Assembly (NCBI RefSeq): GCF_016908775.1
Contig: NZ_JAFBEP010000021.1
Location: 1-55,171, forward strand
DNA from: Defluviitalea raffinosedens
Lineage (GTDB): Bacteria > Bacillota > Clostridia > Lachnospirales > Defluviitaleaceae
DNA length: 55,171 nucleotides
Direction of reading: 5' to 3'
The notes beneath the pieces are model-generated. The model was given only the letters and a program-made list of their open reading frames with translations, was not told where the DNA came from and did no database searches. Shown here piece by piece: positions 24,477-33,818 of this stretch (the stretch's first letter is position 1; each line of letters begins with the position of its first letter). A program made the translations under genes and the position numbers.

Positions 24477-24846
24477 ATTGACTCCTCTTTCAGATTTATA
24501 GTGTTGATTATATTATATTTTTTTATTGAGCATCAATCAAGTTAATTTAACTTAATTATCATAAATTAAATTTGTTAAATAAAGATAAGTATATATATCA
24601 AAAAAGGGAAAACAAGACATAGGTAGATTGAATAGACACAAAAAAATTAATTAAACTTGCTGTTTTTAAACTATTAATCCTAAGGGATATACACAAACAC
24701 AATAGTGAATAAAAGAGAAAAGTTGGTCAAAATATATAAAGTGTGCAATATAGTATGATAATTTGCAATATAATAGGATGTATTTTTTTAAGTAATGTTT
24801 TATACTAATTAAGTAATAATTAAGTTAAAAACGGGAGGTAAAAATT
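24477..24846. promoter_or_regulatory. Divergent control region of araC-type gene and second binding-protein gene
   Basis: This 370-bp spacer has no gene. It contains the near-perfect palindrome AAGTTAATTTAACTT (24539-24553), whose left flank reproduces the LacI-type motif on the minus strand. A segment from 24684 is duplicated upstream of 16846. Three TTAAGT repeats start at 24788, 24809 and 24820 (21 and 11 bp apart), the last ending about 20 bp before the start codon. AraC- and LacI-type control of the same promoter is inferred. Confidence 0.5.
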
Positions 24847-26259
24847 ATGAAGCTGAAAAAATTTTTAAGTTTGCTTCTGGTGACAGGAATGGTTATCTCA
24901 ACAGTTGCATGCAGCGGAAATGGACAAAATACAACATCAGATACGGCTGAACAATCAAAAGTGACAGAAGATGGTAAGCAACAGAGTGGAGAATCAGAAG
25001 TTCCAGCGATTTATGACATCAAATTAGGCGAAGATTTTAAAGATTTAAAAGCAGATATTCATGTTTTAACGGACAGGACAGATATTGCAGACACTGTTTA
25101 TGCAGGTTATGCAGAAGAATTTAAAAAGTTATATCCCAACATTAATGTTGAATATGAGGCTATAACAGACTACGCAGAAGCCGTTACGCTTCGTTTAACA
25201 ACAGGAGACTGGGGAGATATTTGCTTTGTTCCGACATCAGTAGATAAAGATGAGTTCCCCAATTATTTTATTTCTTTTGGTGATGCGGACAAAATTTCTG
25301 AGCTTTATAATTTCGCAAGTAGATATCGTTATGACGGACAGATTTATGCAATTCCAAATGGCGGAAATGCTCAGGGGATAGTGTATAACAAAAAAGTTTT
25401 TGAAAAAGCAGGGATTACAGAGATGCCAAAAACACCGGATGAATTCTTGGATGCCTTGCAAAAAATTAAAGACAATACGGACGCTGTTCCAATGTATTCA
25501 AATTTCGCAGCAAAATGGACAATGGGAGCCTGGGATGCTTATATCGGAGGATCTGCTACAGGAGATCCGGACTTTATGAATAAACTTCCACATCTAAGAA
25601 ACCCATTTTCAAAAAGAGAAGATATGACAGGTCCATATGCCGTTTATTATGTTTTATATGAAGCAACAAAAAGAGGGCTTATTGAAGATGACCCATCTAC
25701 AAGTGACTGGGAAAGCAGTAAGGGTATGATGAACAGAGGTGAAATCGGAACAATGGTTCTTGGCTCCTGGGCTGTAAAACAAATGCAGGAAGCAGGAGAC
25801 AATCCCGATGATGTAGGCTATATGCCATTCCCTATTACGGTTAACGGAAAGCAGTACGCTACTGCAGGAGGAAATTATGCATATGGCATCAATAAAGACA
25901 TTTCTAAAGAAAGACAAATTGCTTCTCTGATTTATGTCAAATGGTTGCTTGAAATGTCACCCATATTTGAAGATGAAGGAAGTATTCCGGCACTTAAGAA
26001 TGCACCTATGCCAAGTGTGCTTGACTCTTTTAAAGGAGTAGAATTTGTAATTGATAACCCACCAAAAGAAGGAGAAGAAACATTGTTTGATGATGTGAAC
26101 AATGAATCCGAAATTGGAATCAACAATAACGACTACAAAGTTTGCCAAATTCTGGAACATGCTTTGTATGGCACCAAATCTTTTGATGACATTATGAATG
26201 AATGGAACGAAAAATGGTCCAAGGCTCAGGAAAAACTGAATGTTGAAGTTTACCAATAA
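24847..26259 (+). CDS. Solute-binding lipoprotein of a CUT1 sugar ABC importer (copy 2)
   Basis: A 470-residue paralogue of the product of 16846-18261, differing mainly in the linker after the lipidated cysteine (STVAC) and at scattered positions. Near residue 175 it has IPNGGNAQGIVYN where copy 1 has IPYIGVVQGIVYN. That stretch could lie in the sugar pocket, so the copies may prefer different oligosaccharides. It heads the operon with both permeases and a GH130 phosphorylase. GGGAGG precedes the ATG. Confidence 0.88.
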   Translation: MKLKKFLSLLLVTGMVISTVACSGNGQNTTSDTAEQSKVTEDGKQQSGESEVPAIYDIKLGEDFKDLKADIHVLTDRTDIADTVYAGYAEEFKKLYPNINVEYEAITDYAEAVTLRLTTGDWGDICFVPTSVDKDEFPNYFISFGDADKISELYNFASRYRYDGQIYAIPNGGNAQGIVYNKKVFEKAGITEMPKTPDEFLDALQKIKDNTDAVPMYSNFAAKWTMGAWDAYIGGSATGDPDFMNKLPHLRNPFSKREDMTGPYAVYYVLYEATKRGLIEDDPSTSDWESSKGMMNRGEIGTMVLGSWAVKQMQEAGDNPDDVGYMPFPITVNGKQYATAGGNYAYGINKDISKERQIASLIYVKWLLEMSPIFEDEGSIPALKNAPMPSVLDSFKGVEFVIDNPPKEGEETLFDDVNNESEIGINNNDYKVCQILEHALYGTKSFDDIMNEWNEKWSKAQEKLNVEVYQ

Positions 26260-26283
26260 CAGACTTCAGGAGAGGACAAATAC

Positions 26284-26310
26284 ATGAGTCAGAGGCTGCT
26301 TCTGACTCAT
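26284..26310 (+). other. Intercistronic mRNA hairpin after the binding-protein gene
   Basis: ATGAGTCAGA (26284-26293) pairs perfectly with 26301-26310 around a 7-base loop, with no T run after it. Such stems between binding-protein and permease genes usually protect the upstream message and keep binding protein in excess. The ribosome site of the permease lies just beyond. Confidence 0.65.
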
Positions 26311-26331
26311 GTTTATAATAGGAGGGGCATT

Positions 26332-27342
26332 ATGGAGCAAAAAGACGTGAGTGAATTGGTTGTAAAAAAAACATTTAGTTTTAAAAAGTGGATCAAGAGT
26401 ATGGAAGCACAACGTATATTGGTCATCGTAACTTTTATGTTTGTGCCATTGCTGCTTCTCATTGTTTTTACTTATCTTCCTTTTTTTAAAATGGTCCAAT
26501 TCAGCTTTTATGACATGAAATATATTGGTGCAAGAAAATGGGTAGGTCTGCAAAATTATATAGATGTTTTTAAACGGGACGATTGCTTTAAAGCATTGAG
26601 CTTAAGCCTTTATTATATAGGAGGAGCTTTTGTTCAGTTAGTTTTGGCCTTATATTTTGCGACAATTTTAAGTTTTAAAACCAGAGGAGCGTCTTTCTTT
26701 AAAGGAGCAATGTTTTTTCCGTATTTGGTTTGTGGTATAGCTGTTGGTTTTATTTTTAGATTCTTTTATACAAGAGGATATGTATTGGACACCATTCTGA
26801 CATGGATTGGATTTGATTTGGAAAGTTTACCGTATTGGTTAAAAGACACACGGATTAATAATATATCCCTGGTAGCTACATCTGTCTGGAGATATTTAGG
26901 ACAGAATATGGTTCTTTTCCATGGTGCGATCATGTCTGTGGATAAAGAAATGTACGAAGCAGCAGATCTGGATGGAGCTAATAAATGGCAAAGATTCAGA
27001 TACATTATTTTACCAAGTATTAAGACCATTGTTGTATTAAATATGATTCTCTCCATTAGCGGATCATTGAGTGCATTTGAGCCGCCTTATGTTATTACCA
27101 ATGGTACCATGGGAACAGGTACGTATTTCGTAATTATGCACAGAATTGCCCATGAAAATCAGAAAGTAGGTTTGGCTTCTGCTATGGCGGTTGTGCTTTT
27201 CGGAATTATTATTTTATGTACTATAGTGCAAAAGCTCGTTATTAATTGGCTATTTACCGACGGAGATGAAGATGAAAGCAAGGCAGCCAAAAAACAGAAA
27301 AAGTTCAGTTTTCTAGAGGTGCAAAAAGGGGTAGAGAGATGA
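26332..27342 (+). CDS. CUT1 sugar ABC permease, first subunit
   Basis: A 336-residue MalF/UgpA-like permease with six likely membrane segments after a 35-residue cytoplasmic lead. The EAA loop reads YEAADLDGANKWQRFRYIILP, the contact site for an ATPase. The start is the ATG at 26332 after GGAGGGG; an upstream in-frame ATG lies inside the hairpin and lacks a ribosome site. It overlaps the next permease by 4 bp. No ATPase gene exists in the operon, as is usual for Gram-positive importers served by a shared MsmX-type ATPase. Confidence 0.88.
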   Translation: MEQKDVSELVVKKTFSFKKWIKSMEAQRILVIVTFMFVPLLLLIVFTYLPFFKMVQFSFYDMKYIGARKWVGLQNYIDVFKRDDCFKALSLSLYYIGGAFVQLVLALYFATILSFKTRGASFFKGAMFFPYLVCGIAVGFIFRFFYTRGYVLDTILTWIGFDLESLPYWLKDTRINNISLVATSVWRYLGQNMVLFHGAIMSVDKEMYEAADLDGANKWQRFRYIILPSIKTIVVLNMILSISGSLSAFEPPYVITNGTMGTGTYFVIMHRIAHENQKVGLASAMAVVLFGIIILCTIVQKLVINWLFTDGDEDESKAAKKQKKFSFLEVQKGVER

Positions 27343-28184
27343 GTGCTATGAAAAAATTTGAAAAATATTTATTGGGATTTTTAAAATATGCCTCTTTGTG
27401 CTTGGGTGTATTTTTCACGACGATTCCTGTAATTGTTTGTATTTTCACTGCTTTTAAAACGGAAAAAGAGTATGCATCGACGAATGTTATGACGTTTCCA
27501 AAGAGTTGGACTAACTTTGAAAATTTTATTGTTGCATGGAAAAAAGCCAATATGTTGGTAGCGTTCAGGAATACATTCATCGTATTAATTGTTGTACTTA
27601 CAGGGTCTGTTTTGATTGGAGCCATGCTTGCATATATATTAAGCCGATTTAAATTTCGTGGAAATGGATTGATAAGAAATCTGTTTTTGTTTGCAACATT
27701 AATTCCAGGAATCGCAACGCAGGTTACTGTATATGAAATTATGTACGGCTTAGGACTGATCAATAAATTATATGGATACATTATTGTTATGTTAGGAACA
27801 GATGTTATTTCCATATATATATTCATCCAATTTTTTGAGAACATCCCTAAGTCTTTGGATGAATCTGCCATTGTAGACGGATGCAGTTATTTTGGAATAT
27901 TTTTTAAAATTTTATTTCCTCTTTTAAGACCTGCTATTGTTACAGTTATGATTTTAAAAGGAGTAGGTGTTTACAATGAATATTATATGGCTAATTTATA
28001 CCTGCATTCCAAAGAACTTGTAACCGTATCCACTTCCCTATATATATTTACCGGACCTTATGGAAACCAATATAACTACATTACTGCAGGTGTACTGATT
28101 ACAATGTTACCGGCACTTATTATATTTATTCTGTGTCAGAAACAAATTTACAGTGGATTAACGATGGGTGCTGTAAAAGGATAA
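27339..28184 (+). CDS. CUT1 sugar ABC permease, second subunit
   Basis: A 281-residue MalG/UgpE-like permease with six membrane segments. The EAA loop is DESAIVDGCSYFGIFFKILFP. It ends with YSGLTMGAVKG, the common C-terminus of this subfamily. It is translationally coupled to the first permease. With the lipoprotein at 24847 it should import manno-oligosaccharides, judging from the phosphorylase encoded 34 bp downstream. Confidence 0.88.
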   Translation: MSAMKKFEKYLLGFLKYASLCLGVFFTTIPVIVCIFTAFKTEKEYASTNVMTFPKSWTNFENFIVAWKKANMLVAFRNTFIVLIVVLTGSVLIGAMLAYILSRFKFRGNGLIRNLFLFATLIPGIATQVTVYEIMYGLGLINKLYGYIIVMLGTDVISIYIFIQFFENIPKSLDESAIVDGCSYFGIFFKILFPLLRPAIVTVMILKGVGVYNEYYMANLYLHSKELVTVSTSLYIFTGPYGNQYNYITAGVLITMLPALIIFILCQKQIYSGLTMGAVKG

Positions 28185-28218
28185 AATGATTATGTTTGAA
28201 AAGGAGAGCTAAGAAAAT

Positions 28219-29241
28219 ATGAATGACGTGAAATTAATCTGCCCACAGGTAAAAAATATGCCATGGCAAGATCCCCCTGAGAAAATCCTTAATGCTCCGT
28301 TTTGGAGATATAAAAGTAATCCTATTATAGGAAGAAATCCAGTAAAAAATGTAGCCAGAATCTTTAATAGTGCAGTAATACCCTATGAAGATGCATTTAT
28401 TGGTGTTTTTCGTGGTGAACAAGTAAATGGAATTCCACACATTTACTTGGGAAGAAGCAAAGATGGAATACATTGGGAATTTGAAGAAGAAAAAATTCTG
28501 TTTGAAGATGAAGATGGAAATCCATTTATGCCAAGATACGCCTATGATCCACGACTGGTTAAAGTAGAAGATACTTATTATCTGATTTGGTGTCAGGATT
28601 TTTATGGTGCAGCGATTGGTATGGCAAAAACAAAAGACTTTAAAAAATTTGTAAGAATTGAAAATCCATTTCTTCCTTTTAATCGTAATGCGGTATTATT
28701 CCCACGAAAAATCAACGGTAATTTTGTAATGCTCAGCCGACCCAGTGACAGTGGCCATACACCCTTTGGTGATATTTTTGTGAGTGAAAGTCCTGATATG
28801 GTTTATTGGGGCAAACACCGTCATGTTATGTCAAAAGGAGAAGAATGGTGGCAGTCTCTAAAGATTGGAGGTGGGGCGGCTCCTATTGAAACGACTGAAG
28901 GATGGTTATTATTCTACCATGGAGTTACTGGTACTTGTAACGGCTATGTGTACAGCATGGGTGGTGCAATATTAGATATTAACCAGCCTTCTGTTGTAAA
29001 ATACAGATGTGAAAATTTCTTGCTGACCCCGGAAGAGTGGTATGAAGAGCAGGGTTTTGTACCGAATGTTGTTTTTCCTTGTGCAACGATTTGTGATGGA
29101 GAGACAGGAAGAATTGCCATTTACTACGGAGCAGCAGACAGTTATGTTGGTTTAGCATTTACTACAGCAGACCAAATTGTCAAATATATTAAAGAACATA
29201 GCGTTTTAAGAAAAACGGATACAGAAATCGGCAGAAGATAG
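28219..29241 (+). CDS. GH130 beta-1,4-mannooligosaccharide phosphorylase
   Basis: A 340-residue five-bladed propeller enzyme of GH130 (subfamily 2-like by length and sequence feel). The proton donor should be D110 in YAYDPRLVK. Phosphate-binding basic residues are expected around SRPSDSGHT and the YHG motif. It phosphorolyses beta-1,4-manno-oligosaccharides to mannose 1-phosphate. There is no signal peptide, so it acts on imported oligosaccharides. It follows the permeases in the same operon, with AAAGGAG upstream. The split from mannosylglucose phosphorylase rests on comparison with the longer GH130 protein at 35979. Confidence 0.82.
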   Translation: MNDVKLICPQVKNMPWQDPPEKILNAPFWRYKSNPIIGRNPVKNVARIFNSAVIPYEDAFIGVFRGEQVNGIPHIYLGRSKDGIHWEFEEEKILFEDEDGNPFMPRYAYDPRLVKVEDTYYLIWCQDFYGAAIGMAKTKDFKKFVRIENPFLPFNRNAVLFPRKINGNFVMLSRPSDSGHTPFGDIFVSESPDMVYWGKHRHVMSKGEEWWQSLKIGGGAAPIETTEGWLLFYHGVTGTCNGYVYSMGGAILDINQPSVVKYRCENFLLTPEEWYEEQGFVPNVVFPCATICDGETGRIAIYYGAADSYVGLAFTTADQIVKYIKEHSVLRKTDTEIGRR

Positions 29242-29263
29242 AGAAGAAAGATGGAATAAAACC

Positions 29264-29296
29264 ATATGATTCGTTTCAAGGTGAAACGAATCATAT
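29264..29296 (+). terminator. Strong hairpin between phosphorylase and alpha-galactosidase genes
   Basis: ATATGATTCGTTTCA (29264-29278) pairs perfectly over 15 bp with 29282-29296 around a 3-base loop. The following bases are TTATATTTA rather than a pure T run, so it may be a partial terminator or a message stabiliser. Confidence 0.6.
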
Positions 29297-29342
29297 TTAT
29301 ATTTACGTAAAAAAGGATTGAACTGGAAAAGGAGATGGATAT

Positions 29343-31532
29343 ATGGGTATAACGTATTATGAAAAAGACAGAGTGTTTAAATTAGACACCCCATCCACCA
29401 CTTATTTAATAGGAATTGTAGATGATGAAAATTTTGTAGGACATATGTACTACGGCAAAAGAATTGAAGATCACAGGCTTTATCATTTAATGCGTATTGA
29501 TGAACCCCCTTATGTACCTTCTAAAAACAACAGGGACAGAGTTTCTTTTTTGGACAGTTTTCCAATGGAATATCCAACCCATGGTCTTGGAGATTTTAGA
29601 GAAGATTGTTTGCAGGTGCGTACAAAAGAAGGGCATACTGCGGTTTCCCTTTCTTATGTTTCCCATAACATTTATAAAGGAAAAACCAAATTAGAGAAAT
29701 TGCCAGCTACCTTTGGGAATGCAGATCAATGTACAACACTGGAATTAGTTTGCAGAGATTTTGTTTTAAATCTGGAAGTTGTGCTAATCTACACAACCTT
29801 TGAAGATGTGGATGCCATAACAAGAAGCGTAAAAATTAGAAATTGCAATAAGGAGGATATCTTTCTTACCAAAGTACTTTCTTCCTGTGTGGATTTCGAC
29901 AATATGGATTTTGATATGATTACACTTCATGGTTCCTGGGCAAGGGAACGACACGTGCAAAGAAAAAAGATTGGGTATGGGAAGCAAAGTACTTCTTCCG
30001 TTCGAGGGGAATCCAGCCACCAAGATCATCCGTTTATTGCACTGGCAACTCCAAATACCACAGAAGATACAGGAGAAGTGTATGGATTCCATTTTGTATA
30101 CTCCGGGAATTTTATTGCACAGGCAGAATTGACTCAATTTGATACAGTACGGACAGTTATAGGAATACATCCAATGGATTTTTCCTGGAGATTAAGAGAA
30201 GGGGAAGTTTTCACAGCCCCTGAAGTTGTTCTGGTATATTCTGATACCGGTATTGGAGGGATGACAAGAACTTTCCATGACTTATACCGCAATCATCTGA
30301 TTCGTGGAAAATTCAAAGACAAAAAACGTCCAGTCTTAATCAATAATTGGGAAGCCACCTATTTTGATTTTGATACAGAAAAACTCCTTAGCATTGCAAG
30401 AGAAGCTTCAAAGCTGGGAATAGAGATGTTGGTAATGGATGATGGATGGTTTGGCAACAGAAACAGCGATAACTCTTCATTGGGAGACTGGGTAGTTAAT
30501 GAAAATAAGATTAAGGGTGGAATTAAATATTTAGTGGATGAAGTCAATAAATTAGGCATGGAATTCGGCATTTGGTTTGAACCAGAAATGATTTCACCAG
30601 ATTCAGATTTATATCGATCACATCCCGACTGGGCTATCCAAATTCCAGGGCGGACAGGAAGTCTGTGCCGTAATCAGTATGTCCTGGATTTATCCAGAGA
30701 AGAAGTGCGAGATTACGTATATGAAAGTCTCCGAAAGATATTAAAAAGTGCAAACATCACTTATGTAAAATGGGATATGAATCGTCAGCTTACTGATATG
30801 GGAAGTTTTAAATTAGATGCAGAATCCCAGGGAGAACTATATCATCGATATGTATTGGGGGTATATGAATTACAGGAAAGGCTCATAACTGAATTTCCTC
30901 ATGTATTGTTAGAGAATTGCTCAGGAGGCGGAGCAAGATTTGATCCCGGAATGCTTTATTATAGTCCCCAGATTTGGGCTTCAGATGATACAGATGCTAT
31001 TGAAAGACTAAAAATCCAGCAAGGAACAGCTATGCTTTATCCCCTTTCTGCCATAGGTGCTCATGTAAGTGATTGTCCGAATCATATTGTAGGAAGAAAT
31101 ACACCTTTTCAAACCAGAGGTTATGTTGCTTTGGCCGGAACATTCGGGTATGAATTAGATATTACTAAGATTTCTCAAGAAGACAGAGAGATGATTCCAA
31201 AACAAATTGAAATGTATCATAAATACAATGATTTAATAAGAACTGGAGATTACTATAGAATCGCAAATTATGCAGAAAATCATCAGTATGATTGCTGGCA
31301 GGTGGTGTCAAAAGATAAAAATGAGACGTTAATAACTTATATTCAAGTTTTAGCAAGACCCAACCATCATAGCAGAAGAATTCGTCTTAAAGGACTGGAT
31401 AAAAAGAAAATGTACAGAATCGAAGGAACCAATGAGATATATTCAGGTGCGGCTCTTATGTATGCAGGTATTAATATAGAAGGGTTAAGAGGAGATTATC
31501 AAGGAAAACTGATACATCTCGTTGCACAATAA
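29343..31532 (+). CDS. GH36 alpha-galactosidase
   Basis: A 729-residue cytoplasmic alpha-galactosidase with the GH36 plan: N-terminal beta-supersandwich, (beta/alpha)8 barrel and C-terminal beta-sheet. The nucleophile is D478 in VKWDMNR and the acid/base lies at D548/D549 in ASDDTDA. Substrate-binding motifs MDDGWFG and GIWFEPEM are present. It would remove alpha-1,6-galactosyl branches from imported galactomannan oligosaccharides. GGAGATGG precedes the ATG. Confidence 0.92.
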   Translation: MGITYYEKDRVFKLDTPSTTYLIGIVDDENFVGHMYYGKRIEDHRLYHLMRIDEPPYVPSKNNRDRVSFLDSFPMEYPTHGLGDFREDCLQVRTKEGHTAVSLSYVSHNIYKGKTKLEKLPATFGNADQCTTLELVCRDFVLNLEVVLIYTTFEDVDAITRSVKIRNCNKEDIFLTKVLSSCVDFDNMDFDMITLHGSWARERHVQRKKIGYGKQSTSSVRGESSHQDHPFIALATPNTTEDTGEVYGFHFVYSGNFIAQAELTQFDTVRTVIGIHPMDFSWRLREGEVFTAPEVVLVYSDTGIGGMTRTFHDLYRNHLIRGKFKDKKRPVLINNWEATYFDFDTEKLLSIAREASKLGIEMLVMDDGWFGNRNSDNSSLGDWVVNENKIKGGIKYLVDEVNKLGMEFGIWFEPEMISPDSDLYRSHPDWAIQIPGRTGSLCRNQYVLDLSREEVRDYVYESLRKILKSANITYVKWDMNRQLTDMGSFKLDAESQGELYHRYVLGVYELQERLITEFPHVLLENCSGGGARFDPGMLYYSPQIWASDDTDAIERLKIQQGTAMLYPLSAIGAHVSDCPNHIVGRNTPFQTRGYVALAGTFGYELDITKISQEDREMIPKQIEMYHKYNDLIRTGDYYRIANYAENHQYDCWQVVSKDKNETLITYIQVLARPNHHSRRIRLKGLDKKKMYRIEGTNEIYSGAALMYAGINIEGLRGDYQGKLIHLVAQ

Positions 31533-31618
31533 GGAGTATGTATACGAAGGATATATTTAGGATACCGTAATACCTTTAATATGATATTGGATTTAATCCA
31601 GAGAAGAGGGATATATCA

Positions 31619-33742
31619 ATGAACAAGATAAAAGCTTTTTTTAAGCGATATCCTTTCAATTTCACAAAGAAAAATATCACATCAAGATCAAATGCTCCTG
31701 AACCTAAAAAAATGAAAAACAGTTTAATCAGACAGATGACATTGATGCTGTTAAGTGTCGTACTCATTCCAGTGATGGTTGCTACTTATATTGCATCAGA
31801 GACAGCAACCAATGCACTTGTCAGTGAAGCCAAAGCCCAGTTGGCAGAATCCAATATAAAAACAACTCAGTATTTTGAATTGATTTTAAGGCAAATAGAG
31901 AATTCCAGAGCACAAATCCTTGTAGAATCAGAAATTAAAGAATTTTTGAAAACCTTGAAAGAACAATCAACAGAAGAAGCTAAAAAGAATATTTACAGAA
32001 TTTGGGACAATCTAAAAAGAGTAGGCAATACCAATGAATACATCGATGGGATATATATTGTTTCTGAGACTGGTCATCTTGTAGGATATCCCCAAATATT
32101 TGGTACAGTGGATATAAAAAAACTGGAGGCAGTAGAATGGTACCAAAAGGTCAAAAAAAGCAATAAACCTGTTTGGATCGATGATCATGAAGAAGGGATC
32201 GGCAAAAATTCCAACAGCAGTGCTGTTAAATATATTACTTCTTATGGAAGCTTTATTAAAGATGGCAGATTGGAATATGCATTTTTAATGGATGTAAATG
32301 AAGTTCAGTTAAAAAAAGCTTTGGAAACTGTACATAGAAGCGATAATATTTACCGTACTTATGTCATTACCCCTACTGGGAAAGTGGTATCCCATGATAA
32401 AGAAGCAGTGGGAGAAATGCAAATATTTGAGGAAATTAAAGAACGGGCAGAAGAAAAAGCACAAGATGTTTTTGTTGGGACGGACAACGAAGAAAGATTT
32501 GTTATATCCTATACAAAAGCGCAGGACAGCTGGATTATTGTGAACACGGTAAATGAAGAGGATGTAATTTCCTCTGTAGGTTCCATGGAAAAAGATCTTT
32601 TGCTTTTAGGTTTTGTATTTGCTGTTATCGCCGTGGGTATTGGGATGCTTTTCACTTTTAAGATTACCAATACAATGAAAATGATTATGATTAAAATGAA
32701 ACAGGCTGCAAAAGGTGATTTAACTGTCAAAGCTCATGTCAATCGAAATGATGAACTTAAAATCCTTTCTGAAACTTTTAATGAAATGGTAAAGCAAATT
32801 CGTGAATTGGTTTGCCAAAGTTCAAAAGTGGCTTATGAAGTTAATACTTCTTCCAGTAATATTTCATGTCGTGTAAGAGAATCAACAAAGATTGCTTCTG
32901 ATATCGAAAATGCTATTCATGAAATGGCAGAAGGGGCATGTAATCAGTCAGAACAAGTTGAAAAAATCGTTCATTTGGTTGAATCCTTGTCTCAAAAAAC
33001 TGATCTTGTAGTAAAGTGTATTGAAGACGTTAACAGAACTTCTGAAAATGTGCAGATGATTACCAATAAGGGTATTGATACGACTCAAGTTTTAATACAT
33101 AAAAATGAGGACGTCAATGAAGCGACTAAAGAAGTTGTGAAAGCCATGAATTACTTGGGGAATGATATGCAGGATATAAAACAAATTGTGCTTATTTTAA
33201 AAGAGATTTCAAAAAAGATACATTTACTGTCCTTAAATGCGTCTATTGAAGCAGTCAGGGCAGGAGAAGCAGGCAAAGGATTTTCAGTGGTTGCGAATGA
33301 AGTAAACAAGTTGGCAGATCAATCAGCCCAATCTACAAAAGAAATTGAAAACATTATAGAACGCATTCTGGTACAAACTCAAAAATCCATGGATGTGGTA
33401 AAAAGAGCAGAAGGTATCAACAGAAATCAACATGATGCAGTAAAAAGTACAGTGAATGAATTTGCTGAGATTAAGAATATCTCCTGTCAGTTGAACGGAC
33501 AGATTGGAGATATACTCCATGAAGTAAAAGAAATGAATGATTTTAAAGAAAAAGTTGAAGAAGCCATACATATGATTTCCAGTGTGTCCCAAATGACAGC
33601 GGCATCCACAGAAGAAATAACTGCTTCCGTTGCAGACCAGAATGGATTTTTAGAAAAGATTCTGACAGATATAGAAATACTTGCATCTAAGGCAGATGAA
33701 TTAGCAGCCAGCTTAAAAGATTTTACAGTTGAAGACATATAA
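31619..33742 (+). CDS. Methyl-accepting chemotaxis protein with Cache-type sensor
   Basis: A 707-residue transmembrane receptor. It has a basic cytoplasmic lead, a first membrane segment at about 40-62, an extracellular Cache-like domain (about 63-318), a second segment at about 324-346, HAMP, and a long coiled-coil signalling domain. The hairpin tip near 530-560 contains LLSLNASIEAVRAGEAGKGF, the CheA/CheW contact region. Its location inside the mannan locus suggests chemotaxis toward mannan-derived sugars. The ligand may be seen directly or through a binding lipoprotein; this is inference. Confidence 0.88.
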   Translation: MNKIKAFFKRYPFNFTKKNITSRSNAPEPKKMKNSLIRQMTLMLLSVVLIPVMVATYIASETATNALVSEAKAQLAESNIKTTQYFELILRQIENSRAQILVESEIKEFLKTLKEQSTEEAKKNIYRIWDNLKRVGNTNEYIDGIYIVSETGHLVGYPQIFGTVDIKKLEAVEWYQKVKKSNKPVWIDDHEEGIGKNSNSSAVKYITSYGSFIKDGRLEYAFLMDVNEVQLKKALETVHRSDNIYRTYVITPTGKVVSHDKEAVGEMQIFEEIKERAEEKAQDVFVGTDNEERFVISYTKAQDSWIIVNTVNEEDVISSVGSMEKDLLLLGFVFAVIAVGIGMLFTFKITNTMKMIMIKMKQAAKGDLTVKAHVNRNDELKILSETFNEMVKQIRELVCQSSKVAYEVNTSSSNISCRVRESTKIASDIENAIHEMAEGACNQSEQVEKIVHLVESLSQKTDLVVKCIEDVNRTSENVQMITNKGIDTTQVLIHKNEDVNEATKEVVKAMNYLGNDMQDIKQIVLILKEISKKIHLLSLNASIEAVRAGEAGKGFSVVANEVNKLADQSAQSTKEIENIIERILVQTQKSMDVVKRAEGINRNQHDAVKSTVNEFAEIKNISCQLNGQIGDILHEVKEMNDFKEKVEEAIHMISSVSQMTAASTEEITASVADQNGFLEKILTDIEILASKADELAASLKDFTVEDI

Positions 33743-33818
33743 TTTATTTTTGCTCAGCCAAGATGGCAAACAATAAAGTATATTGCCTAGAATTTTGCAA
33801 CGAAAAAGGAGTCAGAAA

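Noticed and set aside
26284-26331. Upstream start for the first mannan permease
   Set aside because: The ATG at 26284 lies inside a hairpin with no ribosome site; the ATG at 26332 follows GGAGGGG.
27305-27871. 188-codon minus-strand open frame
   Set aside because: It is antisense to the second permease gene; hydrophobic shadow frames are common opposite membrane proteins.
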